Source: a virus. Taken from it: a stretch of 30,884 bases of DNA. Location: the IMG/VR virus record IMGVR_UViG_3300018080_003472, positions 1 through 30,884 of that record; one strand, 5' to 3'. The notes below the pieces were generated by a model. It saw only the letters and a program-made list of their open reading frames with translations, made no database searches and was not told the DNA's origin. The position numbers were made by a program, and so were the translations under genes. Below are positions 5,235 to 12,178 of the stretch, in pieces. Within the stretch, counting starts at the first letter, position 1, and every line of letters starts with the position of its first letter.

Positions 5235-5702
5235 CTACTCAGGCCAGTCACAAGCCGCTGGTTCAAAACCGGTCGCACACATCCAGGGGTGATGATCTTT
5301 GTTGGCAAGTGGCTCTTGCGGTGCGTGCCACAAGACAATGTGGCCCAGCTCATGCCACAACAAAGCAACAGGCGGCACATCTGCCATTGTGGAAATTTTT
5401 ATTGTTTTATTCGGATAGGCCCAAGACACACCGCCATCTATTTGTTCAACAGAATAGAATTCAACAACAGTGCCCCACACTGCATCTTTCAGTCTATCTT
5501 CTTTGAAATAGGGCAAAAACCAGGCTACCACGTTCTCTGTTGTTTGCTCTATTTCATCCTGTGTCGGCTGGTTTTTGTTACATTCAACGACGGCTATTCC
5601 GTGTTTTGTAGTGTATGAAATTTCACCCGAGCATGATGCTGCTAGCACTGCATAAAAATAGACAAGCAGCACAATGAATAGGGTCCAGAGCCAGTCTCTC
5701 AT
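5235..5702 (-). CDS. Lipobox-bearing HExxH zinc metalloprotease-like protein
   Basis: A 155-residue product. The ATG at 5702 overlaps the endolysin stop as ATGA. Residues 4-22 are a hydrophobic signal segment ending in the lipobox LAASC (C24), which predicts a lipoprotein or secreted protein. The catalytic motif is LLWHELGHIVLWH: zinc ligands H117 and H121 with E118, and possibly H126. A Cys-containing C-terminal stretch (HHPWMCATGFEPAACDW) follows. HExxH proteins of this size are metallopeptidases of uncertain subfamily. It is the last gene of the lysis region, so a job in envelope degradation, spanin-like disruption or superinfection exclusion is plausible. The substrate cannot be told from sequence. 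Confidence 0.75.
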   Translation of the reverse strand: MRDWLWTLFIVLLVYFYAVLAASCSGEISYTTKHGIAVVECNKNQPTQDEIEQTTENVVAWFLPYFKEDRLKDAVWGTVVEFYSVEQIDGGVSWAYPNKTIKISTMADVPPVALLWHELGHIVLWHAPQEPLANKDHHPWMCATGFEPAACDWPE

Positions 5703-6247
5703 TTGCTATAACTGGGATATTCCCAGATCCTTCTGCGTTGCAGTATGTCTAAATGAATTGTCTTGGCACCAAGGCCAAGCCCAATTTTTAGCCATGGATC
5801 TGAAGTCCACAGCCGCCTAACCACTGTTTCGGCGATGCGTCTGTGGTTCTTGGTCCTGAAGTCAAAGTCTATCGCGCTGGCGGTAATATGGGCTGAATTT
5901 TCAACGCCACCCACGGCAGCATTGTAATTTGGACAGGTAGGTCTATACCAATTTCTCAGATAGACTGGATAGTCTATTTTCTTTCTGAAAATGTCGCCAA
6001 TGAGACAAATGGCAGCCCCTCTAGGCCACCATTTTTGAGGTGGCATGAGATAAGTTAACCCCATATCTGCAGCCACCTTTTGGTTATGTGGCGCAACTAA
6101 TTCCCTTGCAGTGAAAAACCGCACGCCAACCCTGTCAAGATATCTCTGAAAGTCTTCTGGGTGAAAGGAATAGGGATCAATGTCCCTTCCGCCAAACCGC
6201 ACAATGGCACACATTGACGGCTCTTGGCTATGTTCCAGAATTGGCAT
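5699..6247 (-). CDS. Endolysin, M15-type D-Ala-D-Ala/L-Ala-D-Glu peptidase
   Basis: A 182-residue product. The ATG at 6247 has GAG seven bases upstream and overlaps the previous gene by 20 bases. The M15 zinc signature is visible: SAHITASAIDFDF gives H120 and D127 (H-x6-D), and KTIHLDI supplies the third ligand H165 with catalytic-type D167. Peptidoglycan peptidases of this family cleave peptide crosslinks during lysis; the compact single-domain form without a binding repeat fits a Gram-negative host. No signal peptide is seen, so it needs a holin for export. It lies directly upstream of the metalloprotease and downstream of small membrane proteins, the expected lysis-cassette position. Confidence 0.85.
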   Translation of the reverse strand: MPILEHSQEPSMCAIVRFGGRDIDPYSFHPEDFQRYLDRVGVRFFTARELVAPHNQKVAADMGLTYLMPPQKWWPRGAAICLIGDIFRKKIDYPVYLRNWYRPTCPNYNAAVGGVENSAHITASAIDFDFRTKNHRRIAETVVRRLWTSDPWLKIGLGLGAKTIHLDILQRRRIWEYPSYSK

Positions 6248-6470
6248 TTAAATTCTCAATTTCAGACTCGATGTGTCTTATTTTTTTGATGGCGGCATCC
6301 AGGTTAAATGTGGCCCTCAGTATCAAGTCCTTGGCTTTGTCTGTGTCTTCCTGCGCGGATATCAACTTATAGTTTAGGTCCGTTATCCGCTCTTGGCACG
6401 GCTTGATCAAGTCTGGCCTGTTCTGCGTCGGAGATTGTTGTTCTAATTTTTTGGATCCGTTGAATTTCAA
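6228..6470 (-). CDS. Small coiled-coil protein (80 aa)
   Basis: The frame opens at a TTG (6470) with GGAG about 9 bases upstream; no ATG is available, so the start is uncertain. The product is polar and helical (ERITDLNYKLISAQEDTDKAKDLILRATFNLDAAIKKI is the middle region) and looks like a short coiled coil. It overlaps the preceding 76-residue gene by about 104 bases in another frame and the endolysin by 20. Extensive overlap is common for small lysis-accessory genes, but there is no membrane segment or lipobox here. I do not recognise a family. Confidence 0.45.
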   Translation of the reverse strand: MKFNGSKKLEQQSPTQNRPDLIKPCQERITDLNYKLISAQEDTDKAKDLILRATFNLDAAIKKIRHIESEIENLNANSGT

Positions 6471-6597
6471 TTTCTACTTCTCCAATGGAAAGAGTTGACG
6501 CCTTTTTAAACAAACCAACCAATTCAGAAACCAGGGATATCCCCTCACCCACAGCAGCAGAGATCAATGCAATTTTATCTAGCGTTTCATGGTTCAT
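6367..6597 (-). CDS. Small uncharacterised protein of the lysis region (76 aa)
   Basis: The ATG at 6597 is chosen because it overlaps the lipoprotein stop as ATGA and follows GGGGGG. The N-terminal half is moderately hydrophobic (KIALISAAVGEGISLVSELVGLF), possibly a membrane-associated helix, and the rest is a charged helix (EVEIEIQRIQKIRTTISDAEQARLDQA). Size and place between membrane proteins and endolysin suit a holin/antiholin or spanin accessory, but the hydrophobic stretch contains acidic residues, which weakens that. No family recognised. Confidence 0.55.
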   Translation of the reverse strand: MNHETLDKIALISAAVGEGISLVSELVGLFKKASTLSIGEVEIEIQRIQKIRTTISDAEQARLDQAVPRADNGPKL

Positions 6598-6974
6598 AAT
6601 TGGACCCCCCACATATGAAGAATGACGCGCAGCTCAGCTAATATTTCAAAGGCCTTCAACAGCTTCTGGTTTGCGTGGTCTTGCTCTTGTATCTCTACCG
6701 CCGAAAGTCCCATTTTCACAGCATGTTGCAATGACTCAATGACGCGGAAAACAGGGTCTCTGCGCTGTTGACATATCATCAGATCTATGCAAGGGTTCTG
6801 TTTGTTGTCAATGCAGCGTTGCAGCGTTGGCTCACACAGCCGTTCCGTAACATTCATGGCCCGCTTGGCCGTTTTGTGGACGGCTTCTAGTGCATTCCTT
6901 GTGTTATCTTGCCAGCCAAAATGCACACAGCCTGGCAAGCACATAAAAACAACCAAAATGCATAGTTTTTTCAC
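6594..6974 (-). CDS. Cysteine-rich lipoprotein
   Basis: A 126-residue product from GTG 6974, which overlaps the upstream stop as GTGA and has AGGAG 8 bases before it. This gives a textbook MKKL start; GTG codons at 6983 and 6980 would only lengthen the n-region. Hydrophobic residues 4-13 lead to the lipobox CLPGC, so C16 would be lipidated and the mature protein anchored to a membrane. The mature part is helical with further cysteines (LCEPTLQRCIDNKQNPCIDLMICQQRR) that could form disulphides in the periplasm. An outer-membrane spanin component is one possibility given its position, but it is longer and more Cys-rich than usual Rz1-type spanins. Confidence 0.7.
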   Translation of the reverse strand: MKKLCILVVFMCLPGCVHFGWQDNTRNALEAVHKTAKRAMNVTERLCEPTLQRCIDNKQNPCIDLMICQQRRDPVFRVIESLQHAVKMGLSAVEIQEQDHANQKLLKAFEILAELRVILHMWGVQL

Positions 6975-7240
6975 TTCCACCACTCCTGTTTTCTTTTTCT
7001 GTAACGCTGTTCAAGTTTCCTTATTTGCTCTATCCTGTCTGGCTTTGGGCCAGGCATGATAGGCAATTTGAAACGGCCAAAGACATTCTTGGACGCCATG
7101 ATAGATAGGACTTCCGTTGCAAACAACAAGGCCCTTTTCCAGCCAAGATGGGTTGAATAATGATCTGTGGCCATGTTGACAATGTTTGCAGCTAGCCACA
7201 AACCAAATATGATGCATTCAAAGATAATTTCAGTTTCCAT
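6971..7240 (-). CDS. Small membrane protein, holin candidate
   Basis: An 89-residue product. ATG 7240 is preferred over an upstream TTG (7255) because AGG lies 7 bases before it; it overlaps the previous gene by 11 bases. Residues ~4-24 (IIFECIIFGLWLAANIVNMA) form a likely membrane helix, and a second, weaker hydrophobic stretch (ALLFATEVLSIMAS) follows a polar turn. The C-terminus is strongly basic (RKLEQRYRKRKQEWWK), as in many holins. With the endolysin nearby, a class II-like holin is the best guess; sequence alone cannot separate it from an inner-membrane accessory protein. Confidence 0.6.
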   Translation of the reverse strand: METEIIFECIIFGLWLAANIVNMATDHYSTHLGWKRALLFATEVLSIMASKNVFGRFKLPIMPGPKPDRIEQIRKLEQRYRKRKQEWWK

Positions 7241-7463
7241 TCCGAAACCTATCAAAGCGATCTATCAGCTTATTGGTTGAGTCTAATAGCAACTCAATGC
7301 GATCCATGACACGTTGCTGTGAATAGACCAACGTTGTGATCTCATCTTTGGCAACATTGCAGCCTGTTGGCTTTTTCTTTGATATCAGGCTTTCGACAAC
7401 CCTTACCAAAACAAACAAAACGCCAACCAACCCAGCTGTTATGCCTGCTGTTTCAACTGACAT
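7230..7463 (-). CDS. Membrane-anchored coiled-coil protein, holin or inner-spanin candidate
   Basis: A 77-residue product. The ATG at 7463 shares the A of the preceding TAA (TAATG). One membrane helix (TAGLVGVLFVLVRVVESLI, residues ~9-27) is followed by a basic patch KKK and a helical tail (DEITTLVYSQQRVMDRIELLLDSTNKLIDRF) with heptad-like hydrophobics. An N-terminal anchor plus coiled coil is the shape of inner-membrane spanins and of some small phage holins. Its place as first gene of the lysis block, just after the spike gene, fits either. Confidence 0.55.
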   Translation of the reverse strand: MSVETAGITAGLVGVLFVLVRVVESLISKKKPTGCNVAKDEITTLVYSQQRVMDRIELLLDSTNKLIDRFDRFRNGN

Positions 7464-8533
7464 TAATCCGTCCAGTCTATTAGTGAGCCAGAAGATGCAG
7501 CAACTGTTCTGCTAATAAGTTTGCCGCCAGAAAAAACAAGGGTGACGCGCTCTGTGCTGCCATCATCCAAAACAAGTGTGCCAGAAACGCCAGACGCGGC
7601 CAGGTAGTTTACCGTGCCAGAAATACTGCTATCTGGGAAGTAGGCTTCTTGTACGTTCAGCGTTGATCCTGCCTCAACAGTCAATGACGTTCCGCTGGCA
7701 ATACTTTGTACCAGGCCCGTAAACAAGGTCACGTTTGATGCGCCAGCGCCGTCCTTGATCTCCATTGCATTTGCAGCATAGGCGCCACAGATAATGCCAT
7801 CCGCCTGAACCGTCGAGTTTTCAAATATTGCCGCCGATGTGGTTCCGTCGAGCGCAAGCCAGCGCGCATTGACAACGGTTACGGGCTGCGCTGCACCTTG
7901 GTTTTTGATATAAAGCAAACACCCCTGGGTCGGAGAATTGGCATTCGTGTTGAATTCTGTGTCATTGGTGAATTGCACGTCAGCCACATTGTCAATATAT
8001 GTGGCTCCATTGCATTTGCATCTGTCAAACGTAAATGAACAGCCAGACGAACAGTCTTTTATGTAAAGGCAATAGCCATCTGATGGTTGTTCTGTAAATG
8101 AGCAGTCAATTGCAGATATATTCAAATTGGTTTTTGTGTCTGCGACAATGCAGGACTTTCCAGAGCCAGAGGCATCGCAGGCTATGTTCTGAAGCGTAAA
8201 GGTTGTATTTGATGCTGGCGTAAATATGTCGCCGGTTAGGTGGCTAATTAATACCACTGCTTTGCTGTCGCCAATGATGTGACAGAATTTTTTGGGGGTT
8301 AAGTTTTCTTCAACATAGTTCCCGGCTGCCAAATGAATTTCATATATATTTGATCCATCTGTTTCAGCTATGGCTGCCGCAATGGTTGTAAATGGCTTAG
8401 CCAGGCTTCCGTCAGAGTCACCGCCGGCGTAGTTTGGATCACATCGCAGTGTCCGCGTAACCTCATTTGATGCAGCTATTCCGCCACCACCGCTACCACT
8501 TCCACCCAAATAGCTTGATAGATATCCTGGCAT
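7463..8533 (-). CDS. Tail spike/fibre with predicted right-handed beta-helix
   Basis: A 356-residue product. The ATG at 8533 follows AAGGG with a 7-base spacer. The N-terminus MPGYLSSYLGGSGSGGGGI is a glycine-rich tag shared with the fibre at 9224-10429, presumably the tail-docking element. A pectin-lyase-like segment follows (RCDPNYAGGDSDGSLAKPF, a parallel-beta-helix entry motif, then repeated short beta runs such as HIIGDSKAVVLI, FTLQNIACDASGSG, LNISAIDCSF and FTFDRCKCNGA). Several paired cysteines occur. The family usually forms trimeric spikes that bind or cut surface polysaccharide. No catalytic residues could be identified. Confidence 0.7.
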   Translation of the reverse strand: MPGYLSSYLGGSGSGGGGIAASNEVTRTLRCDPNYAGGDSDGSLAKPFTTIAAAIAETDGSNIYEIHLAAGNYVEENLTPKKFCHIIGDSKAVVLISHLTGDIFTPASNTTFTLQNIACDASGSGKSCIVADTKTNLNISAIDCSFTEQPSDGYCLYIKDCSSGCSFTFDRCKCNGATYIDNVADVQFTNDTEFNTNANSPTQGCLLYIKNQGAAQPVTVVNARWLALDGTTSAAIFENSTVQADGIICGAYAANAMEIKDGAGASNVTLFTGLVQSIASGTSLTVEAGSTLNVQEAYFPDSSISGTVNYLAASGVSGTLVLDDGSTERVTLVFSGGKLISRTVAASSGSLIDWTD

Positions 8534-8545
8534 GTTGTTACCCTT

Positions 8546-8872
8546 CTATTTTTTTGTCTGGCATGGTTGTCCGCCAGGCATCACCCAATGGTTGCTATCA
8601 TCCAGCCTGGCCCTAATAGGCACCTCACACGCTTCTTTCAGGTCCAGAAGGTATGTTTCAAATGCGGACAGGGAGTCATCCGCCTGGGCCCGACATGCAA
8701 GCATGTCTAGCCGTTGCGTTTCATCCATGTCCGAAACGGTCATCTCTTCTGGAATTTTTCCGTGTGATCTGGCAATTTCAATGCCCTTTTGTTTCAATTC
8801 AAGCCGCGCCCTTTCCTTGGCAAATTCCAGCTTGTTGACTGTTTCAATTTCACTTTTGTCTGGGTTTCTCAT
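8546..8872 (-). CDS. Small helical protein between the two fibres (possible fibre-assembly protein)
   Basis: A 108-residue product from ATG 8872 (MRNPDKSE), chosen because AAGGA lies 7-8 bases upstream; a longer frame to 8917 lacks this. The N-terminal half is a charged helix (ETVNKLEFAKERARLELKQKGIEIARSHG). The C-terminal half (ETQRLDMLACRAQADDSLSAFETYLLDLKEACEVP) recalls short tail-fibre assembly proteins in length and position. Its place directly upstream of the spike gene supports a chaperone role, but the similarity is weak and this is mostly inference. Confidence 0.55.
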   Translation of the reverse strand: MRNPDKSEIETVNKLEFAKERARLELKQKGIEIARSHGKIPEEMTVSDMDETQRLDMLACRAQADDSLSAFETYLLDLKEACEVPIRARLDDSNHWVMPGGQPCQTKK

Positions 8873-8889
8873 TTGCTTTTCCTTTTTTT

Positions 8890-8927
8890 GTAAACCACTC
8901 AATGCATAGTAATGCAAAAAGGTTTAC
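8890..8927. other. Inverted repeat in a fibre-region gap
   Basis: GTAAACC (8890-8896) and GGTTTAC (8921-8927) are perfect 7-base arms around a 24-base loop, in the 54-base gap between the 94-residue and 108-residue genes. No T-run follows in the direction of transcription. Possibly an mRNA processing or stability hairpin. Confidence 0.25.
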
Positions 8928-9211
8928 TATTCTATGCCCAGCTTGGCCTTTGCTGCATTGACCGTTTTGGTCCTCAACACATTTTGGAATGTTGTTTTTT
9001 CCTGTTCTGTGAGAGGAATTTTCAATTCAAATATTTTGCCACCGCGATAATTGATGGCCTCAATACCACAAACCATGTAGACAATATCGCCCTTTGCTGG
9101 CGGGTTATCTCCAAACCCCAGGCCCCTGGATGTGACTATCTTCCAATATTTGATATCTTCAGCTGTTGGGTTTTGGGCTACTGTGCCATCATTGTTGAAT
9201 TTCAAAGGCAT
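8927..9211 (-). CDS. Small virion-associated or fibre-assembly protein (94 aa)
   Basis: The ATG at 9211 follows AAAAGGA with a 7-base spacer. The product has a short beta-type start (MPLKFNNDGTVAQNPTAEDIKYW), a middle with GDNPPAKGDIVYMVCGIEA and a charged helix at the end (PLTEQEKTTFQNVLRTKTVNAAKAKLG). It has no signal peptide or membrane segment. It sits between the fibre at 9224-10429 and the spike-side genes, each with its own ribosome site. I do not recognise a family; a fibre-associated structural or folding role is inferred from context only. Confidence 0.55.
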   Translation of the reverse strand: MPLKFNNDGTVAQNPTAEDIKYWKIVTSRGLGFGDNPPAKGDIVYMVCGIEAINYRGGKIFELKIPLTEQEKTTFQNVLRTKTVNAAKAKLGIE

Positions 9212-9223
9212 GTTGTGATCCTT

Positions 9224-10429
9224 TTATTGGAAAAATGGAACATAGCTGGCAGTGCCAGCCACATAGATCTTCAGCCATCCAGCCTGCGTGCCGCTGACAC
9301 CCGTTGGAGTAGCAATATGTGAAACAGAATTAGAGTCAGCTGCAGCCGTAGCATTCGTGAGCGTTACAGTCGAGGCCTCTCCGCCACTGTCGCCGGCTGC
9401 TCGCAAACTACCAGAAGCGCGAAACAGCCCGCTTGAATACAGCTCTGCAGCGGTTGAATATCCGGCGCCGTTTATGTTGAAAGCCGCAACCCATTTGCCT
9501 GTTGGGTTTGCTGCGCCTTCAACTGGAACCAAGTAGTCCTGAAACAATACTTCTTGTGACTCTGCCGTGGCGTTGGTCTTCCAGCCTTGCCCACCAAGAA
9601 CACGCGCCGGGCTCCATTGTTGTGCGCCAGACTCCGCCTCTGTTGTGTTGATGCATTCAAAAGCTGTGTCTGTTGTGGCGCCAAGGGCCCATGCTCCGTT
9701 GGCTGCGTAGCTGGATGGCAATGCGTCTGATGCTATTCCAACATTGCCGGCAATTTCCAGCGTTGGATCGTCTGTGTCTGACATTGTGACAAGAAAGATA
9801 GGGGTTTCTGCATCTGGCACCCCAATAAATATCATTGATGTATTTATTGACCCTGTTCCCTCGATGGGAAACATTACCTGCCCGAAAAAGCCACCAATAG
9901 ACTGTGAGCCGTCCCATGCATTCCCGAAAAACGCTGAAAGCGGTGGCACTTGCACTGGCGCCAGGGCTGTTGCTGCCGTTGTTGTTGACTGTACAAACCC
10001 AACTTGTGGCTCCGCGCCATATTGCCAGTCGTTAATTGATGCCAGCTTTCCGGTTTGTGTGATGCCCCACAGGTTGGCAAAGTCAGACGCGCCCTGGGAC
10101 TTGCATCCAAATGCAAGGGCCCATTCGCCGAAGATGCCTGCAAGGGTCATCCTGTAAGAAATTTCCTCATTTGCACCGCCATAGTATTCAGTGCCAGAGA
10201 ATTGAATATAGGGCCAGTAATGTGGGGTATTTCCGCTCGACGACTCTGTTTCTGTTTTTAAAATGATGCCGGCTTGCTGCTTTGATGGGTTTGTGTAGTT
10301 ATTTATATAGACAACGTGGCCATCTTCTTCCTGGTATACCTGTCTGCCGCCATTGTAGGCATTTTGGTAGGTAACATCGGACAGGGAGATGCCGCCACCG
10401 CCGGAGTAGTTTGTCAAATATCCTGGCAT
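9224..10429 (-). CDS. Tail fibre / receptor-binding protein
   Basis: A 401-residue product. The ATG at 10429 follows AAGGA. The N-terminal tag MPGYLTNYSGGGGIS matches the spike at 7463-8533. The body is rich in Gly, Ser, Thr and Ala with short beta-prone runs, including FSGTEYYGGANEEISYRMTLAGIFGEWALAFG, ASDFANLWGITQTGKLASINDWQYGAEP and NVGIASDALPSSYAANGAWALGATTDTAF. The last reads like the phage fibre head/shaft segments that precede C-terminal chaperone or tip domains. The C-terminal residues form beta strands (GWLKIYVAGTASYVPFFQ). The tag plus variable body suggests a distal fibre that binds the host. Receptor unknown. Confidence 0.65.
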   Translation of the reverse strand: MPGYLTNYSGGGGISLSDVTYQNAYNGGRQVYQEEDGHVVYINNYTNPSKQQAGIILKTETESSSGNTPHYWPYIQFSGTEYYGGANEEISYRMTLAGIFGEWALAFGCKSQGASDFANLWGITQTGKLASINDWQYGAEPQVGFVQSTTTAATALAPVQVPPLSAFFGNAWDGSQSIGGFFGQVMFPIEGTGSINTSMIFIGVPDAETPIFLVTMSDTDDPTLEIAGNVGIASDALPSSYAANGAWALGATTDTAFECINTTEAESGAQQWSPARVLGGQGWKTNATAESQEVLFQDYLVPVEGAANPTGKWVAAFNINGAGYSTAAELYSSGLFRASGSLRAAGDSGGEASTVTLTNATAAADSNSVSHIATPTGVSGTQAGWLKIYVAGTASYVPFFQ

Positions 10430-10439
10430 TTTTTTTTCC

Positions 10440-11603
10440 TTATGAATACTCAGCCCAGGCCATAATGCCCCAGATGTAAATGATATCTGTTGGGTTTGCT
10501 ATTTGAGCCAACACATCCAATTTGTCTGTTGGCGTTCCAGAGATAAAACTGCCCGTGTTGGTTTGCAGATATACGTAGTTGCTTCCACCCGTACCGTACC
10601 ATGCAGGAGATCCTGTTACCGGTATCGTGAGGTCTGTTGTTGTTTGGCCCTCAAACCGTATGGTTCCACTTGCAGCGCCAACACATTCAGCCAGCACGCG
10701 ACACTGCACTTTTAGCCTGTGGTCGTTGCTTGTAACGTTAGCCCTGCCCTTTTTGTGTGTGACTATTGATGTGCCAGGGCTGTTTGACGTATTGCTTGAA
10801 AAACTTGGATCTAGAATGTTGGCCATTGACGTATATGACGCGCCAATAATTCTGAAACCCTGCCTTGTGCTTTGCGATGAAGGGTAAGCATATCCACCTG
10901 TGCCGGTTAGCTGGGCCCCCCAAGACATAATGATGGGCAGGTTTGTTGTCCTTGACTCATGGACAACATCACGGATGGTTTCAGGATACGCTTCTATCAC
11001 TTCGGCGCCAATGGATGGCCCAGGGACAGGCACATAGTCATCCAGGCCAGGGATAAGCATATTTCTTGGAACGTCTTGAATACAAACGTCACATGCAAGA
11101 AAGCCATTGAATGTGCTCAGCCCTTCTTCCTGTTCCCCTGGCGCTGCGCCTGTTCTCGTATGTAGATAGTCATAGTGCCATGCCTTTTGTGGGAAAAATT
11201 GACCTAGCGTTGTGCTACTCAGTGACCAGCTCTTTCCGGTTTGCTCTGTGGCGCCCCCACCATACCTTGCAGCATATCTAAGCCCGCCAGACGTTGTGCC
11301 CTGTCCTGTTAGAATGCCAGCGCGATAGGCCCTTGCGTTGGTTATCCCGTCATCATATCGCCACCGGTACAATGGATCTGCGCCAACCTGGTCCAGGTCC
11401 CATGGGTCCTGGCTTTGGCTGAAGATAACGCGACAAGTGTTCGATGCCATGTGGTTTGCGCCATTGGCCAACGCAGCCATTACAGATGACTTGCAGGGTG
11501 TTGGCGTGTACGTACCATCAGACTCCAACTTGTGGCTACTGGCAATGTTTTCAATGACAACAGGCTTGAAAACATTTGGCGGTTTTACGGTTTCATTCCC
11601 CAT
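10440..11603 (-). CDS. Minor tail structural protein (387 aa)
   Basis: The ATG at 11603 shares its A with the stop of the upstream gene (TAATG). The product is beta-rich with many aromatic/Gly turns (RWRYDDGITNARAYRAG, SGGLRYAARYGGG, FPQKAWHYDYLHTRTG) and a terminal beta-sandwich-like half (RLKVQCRVLAECVGAASGTIRFEG, NYVYLQTNTG, IYIWGIMAWAEYS). There is no signal peptide or coiled coil. It is coupled to the 191-residue gene upstream and precedes the fibre gene. Together they probably form part of the distal tail or adhesion device. The family is not recognised. Confidence 0.55.
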   Translation of the reverse strand: MGNETVKPPNVFKPVVIENIASSHKLESDGTYTPTPCKSSVMAALANGANHMASNTCRVIFSQSQDPWDLDQVGADPLYRWRYDDGITNARAYRAGILTGQGTTSGGLRYAARYGGGATEQTGKSWSLSSTTLGQFFPQKAWHYDYLHTRTGAAPGEQEEGLSTFNGFLACDVCIQDVPRNMLIPGLDDYVPVPGPSIGAEVIEAYPETIRDVVHESRTTNLPIIMSWGAQLTGTGGYAYPSSQSTRQGFRIIGASYTSMANILDPSFSSNTSNSPGTSIVTHKKGRANVTSNDHRLKVQCRVLAECVGAASGTIRFEGQTTTDLTIPVTGSPAWYGTGGSNYVYLQTNTGSFISGTPTDKLDVLAQIANPTDIIYIWGIMAWAEYS

Positions 11604-12178
11604 TATGTTGCAAACCCGAACATGGACAGTGTGAAATTGCTCAAATATGAATAATTATTCACAGCTGCAGTGTTGTTTTCTGCTGTCAAAATAAACATGG
11701 CGCGCGTCACATCACTTGTGAGCATCGGAAGCAATGGCGCGCCAATTTGTGAATGTGAGTTGCTGCTCAGTGACCCAAGGGAAAAGTAAGTCATCTTGGG
11801 TCCCATTGAGTCCCTTGCATCCTGGTCTATTGTCCTGGGCCCACTGTATGCAATATCTGTCACGTATAGGCGCCAAAGGGTAGATCCTGTTCCTGTGTTG
11901 TGTGCCCCCCCATATTCAACATATGCATATCTATACTCAGGAGGAATATACCTGAATGTAAACATTCTGATAATTTGCTCATCAGCATCATTGTCAACAC
12001 TTGTGCAAACATTGGCCGGAAACAGCTCATTGATCAAAATTGGCGCCTGTACCCACATCTTGGCGTTGCCAATGTTTTGTGCCATGTCAACCATGTATCT
12101 AGATGATAGGCAGTTTTTGTGCCCTGTTTCGGCTGTCGATACTGGCTCATATTGTTTTTCAAATAGATCGAAGGGCAT
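11603..12178 (-). CDS. Minor tail structural protein (191 aa)
   Basis: The ATG at 12178 overlaps the stop of the tail-hub gene (TAATG). The product is beta-prone (AKMWVQAPILINELFPANV, QIIRMFTFRYIPPEYRYAYVEYGG, STLWRLYVTDIAYSGP) and ends with a hydrophobic strand (YLSNFTLSMFGFAT). Its composition and beta-sandwich feel resemble the C-terminal half of the next gene, so the two may be structurally related, but I could not establish this by eye. Position directly after the large hub protein indicates a tail-tip accessory. No known family recognised. Confidence 0.55.
   Translation of the reverse strand: MPFDLFEKQYEPVSTAETGHKNCLSSRYMVDMAQNIGNAKMWVQAPILINELFPANVCTSVDNDADEQIIRMFTFRYIPPEYRYAYVEYGGAHNTGTGSTLWRLYVTDIAYSGPRTIDQDARDSMGPKMTYFSLGSLSSNSHSQIGAPLLPMLTSDVTRAMFILTAENNTAAVNNYSYLSNFTLSMFGFAT

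Noticed and set aside
5258-5275. CTGGTTCAAAACCGG on the plus strand resembles a tRNA T-arm and could hint at an attachment site
   Set aside because: It lies inside the metalloprotease coding region (C-terminal GFEPA). No acceptor or anticodon stem could be built around it, and no integrase is present.
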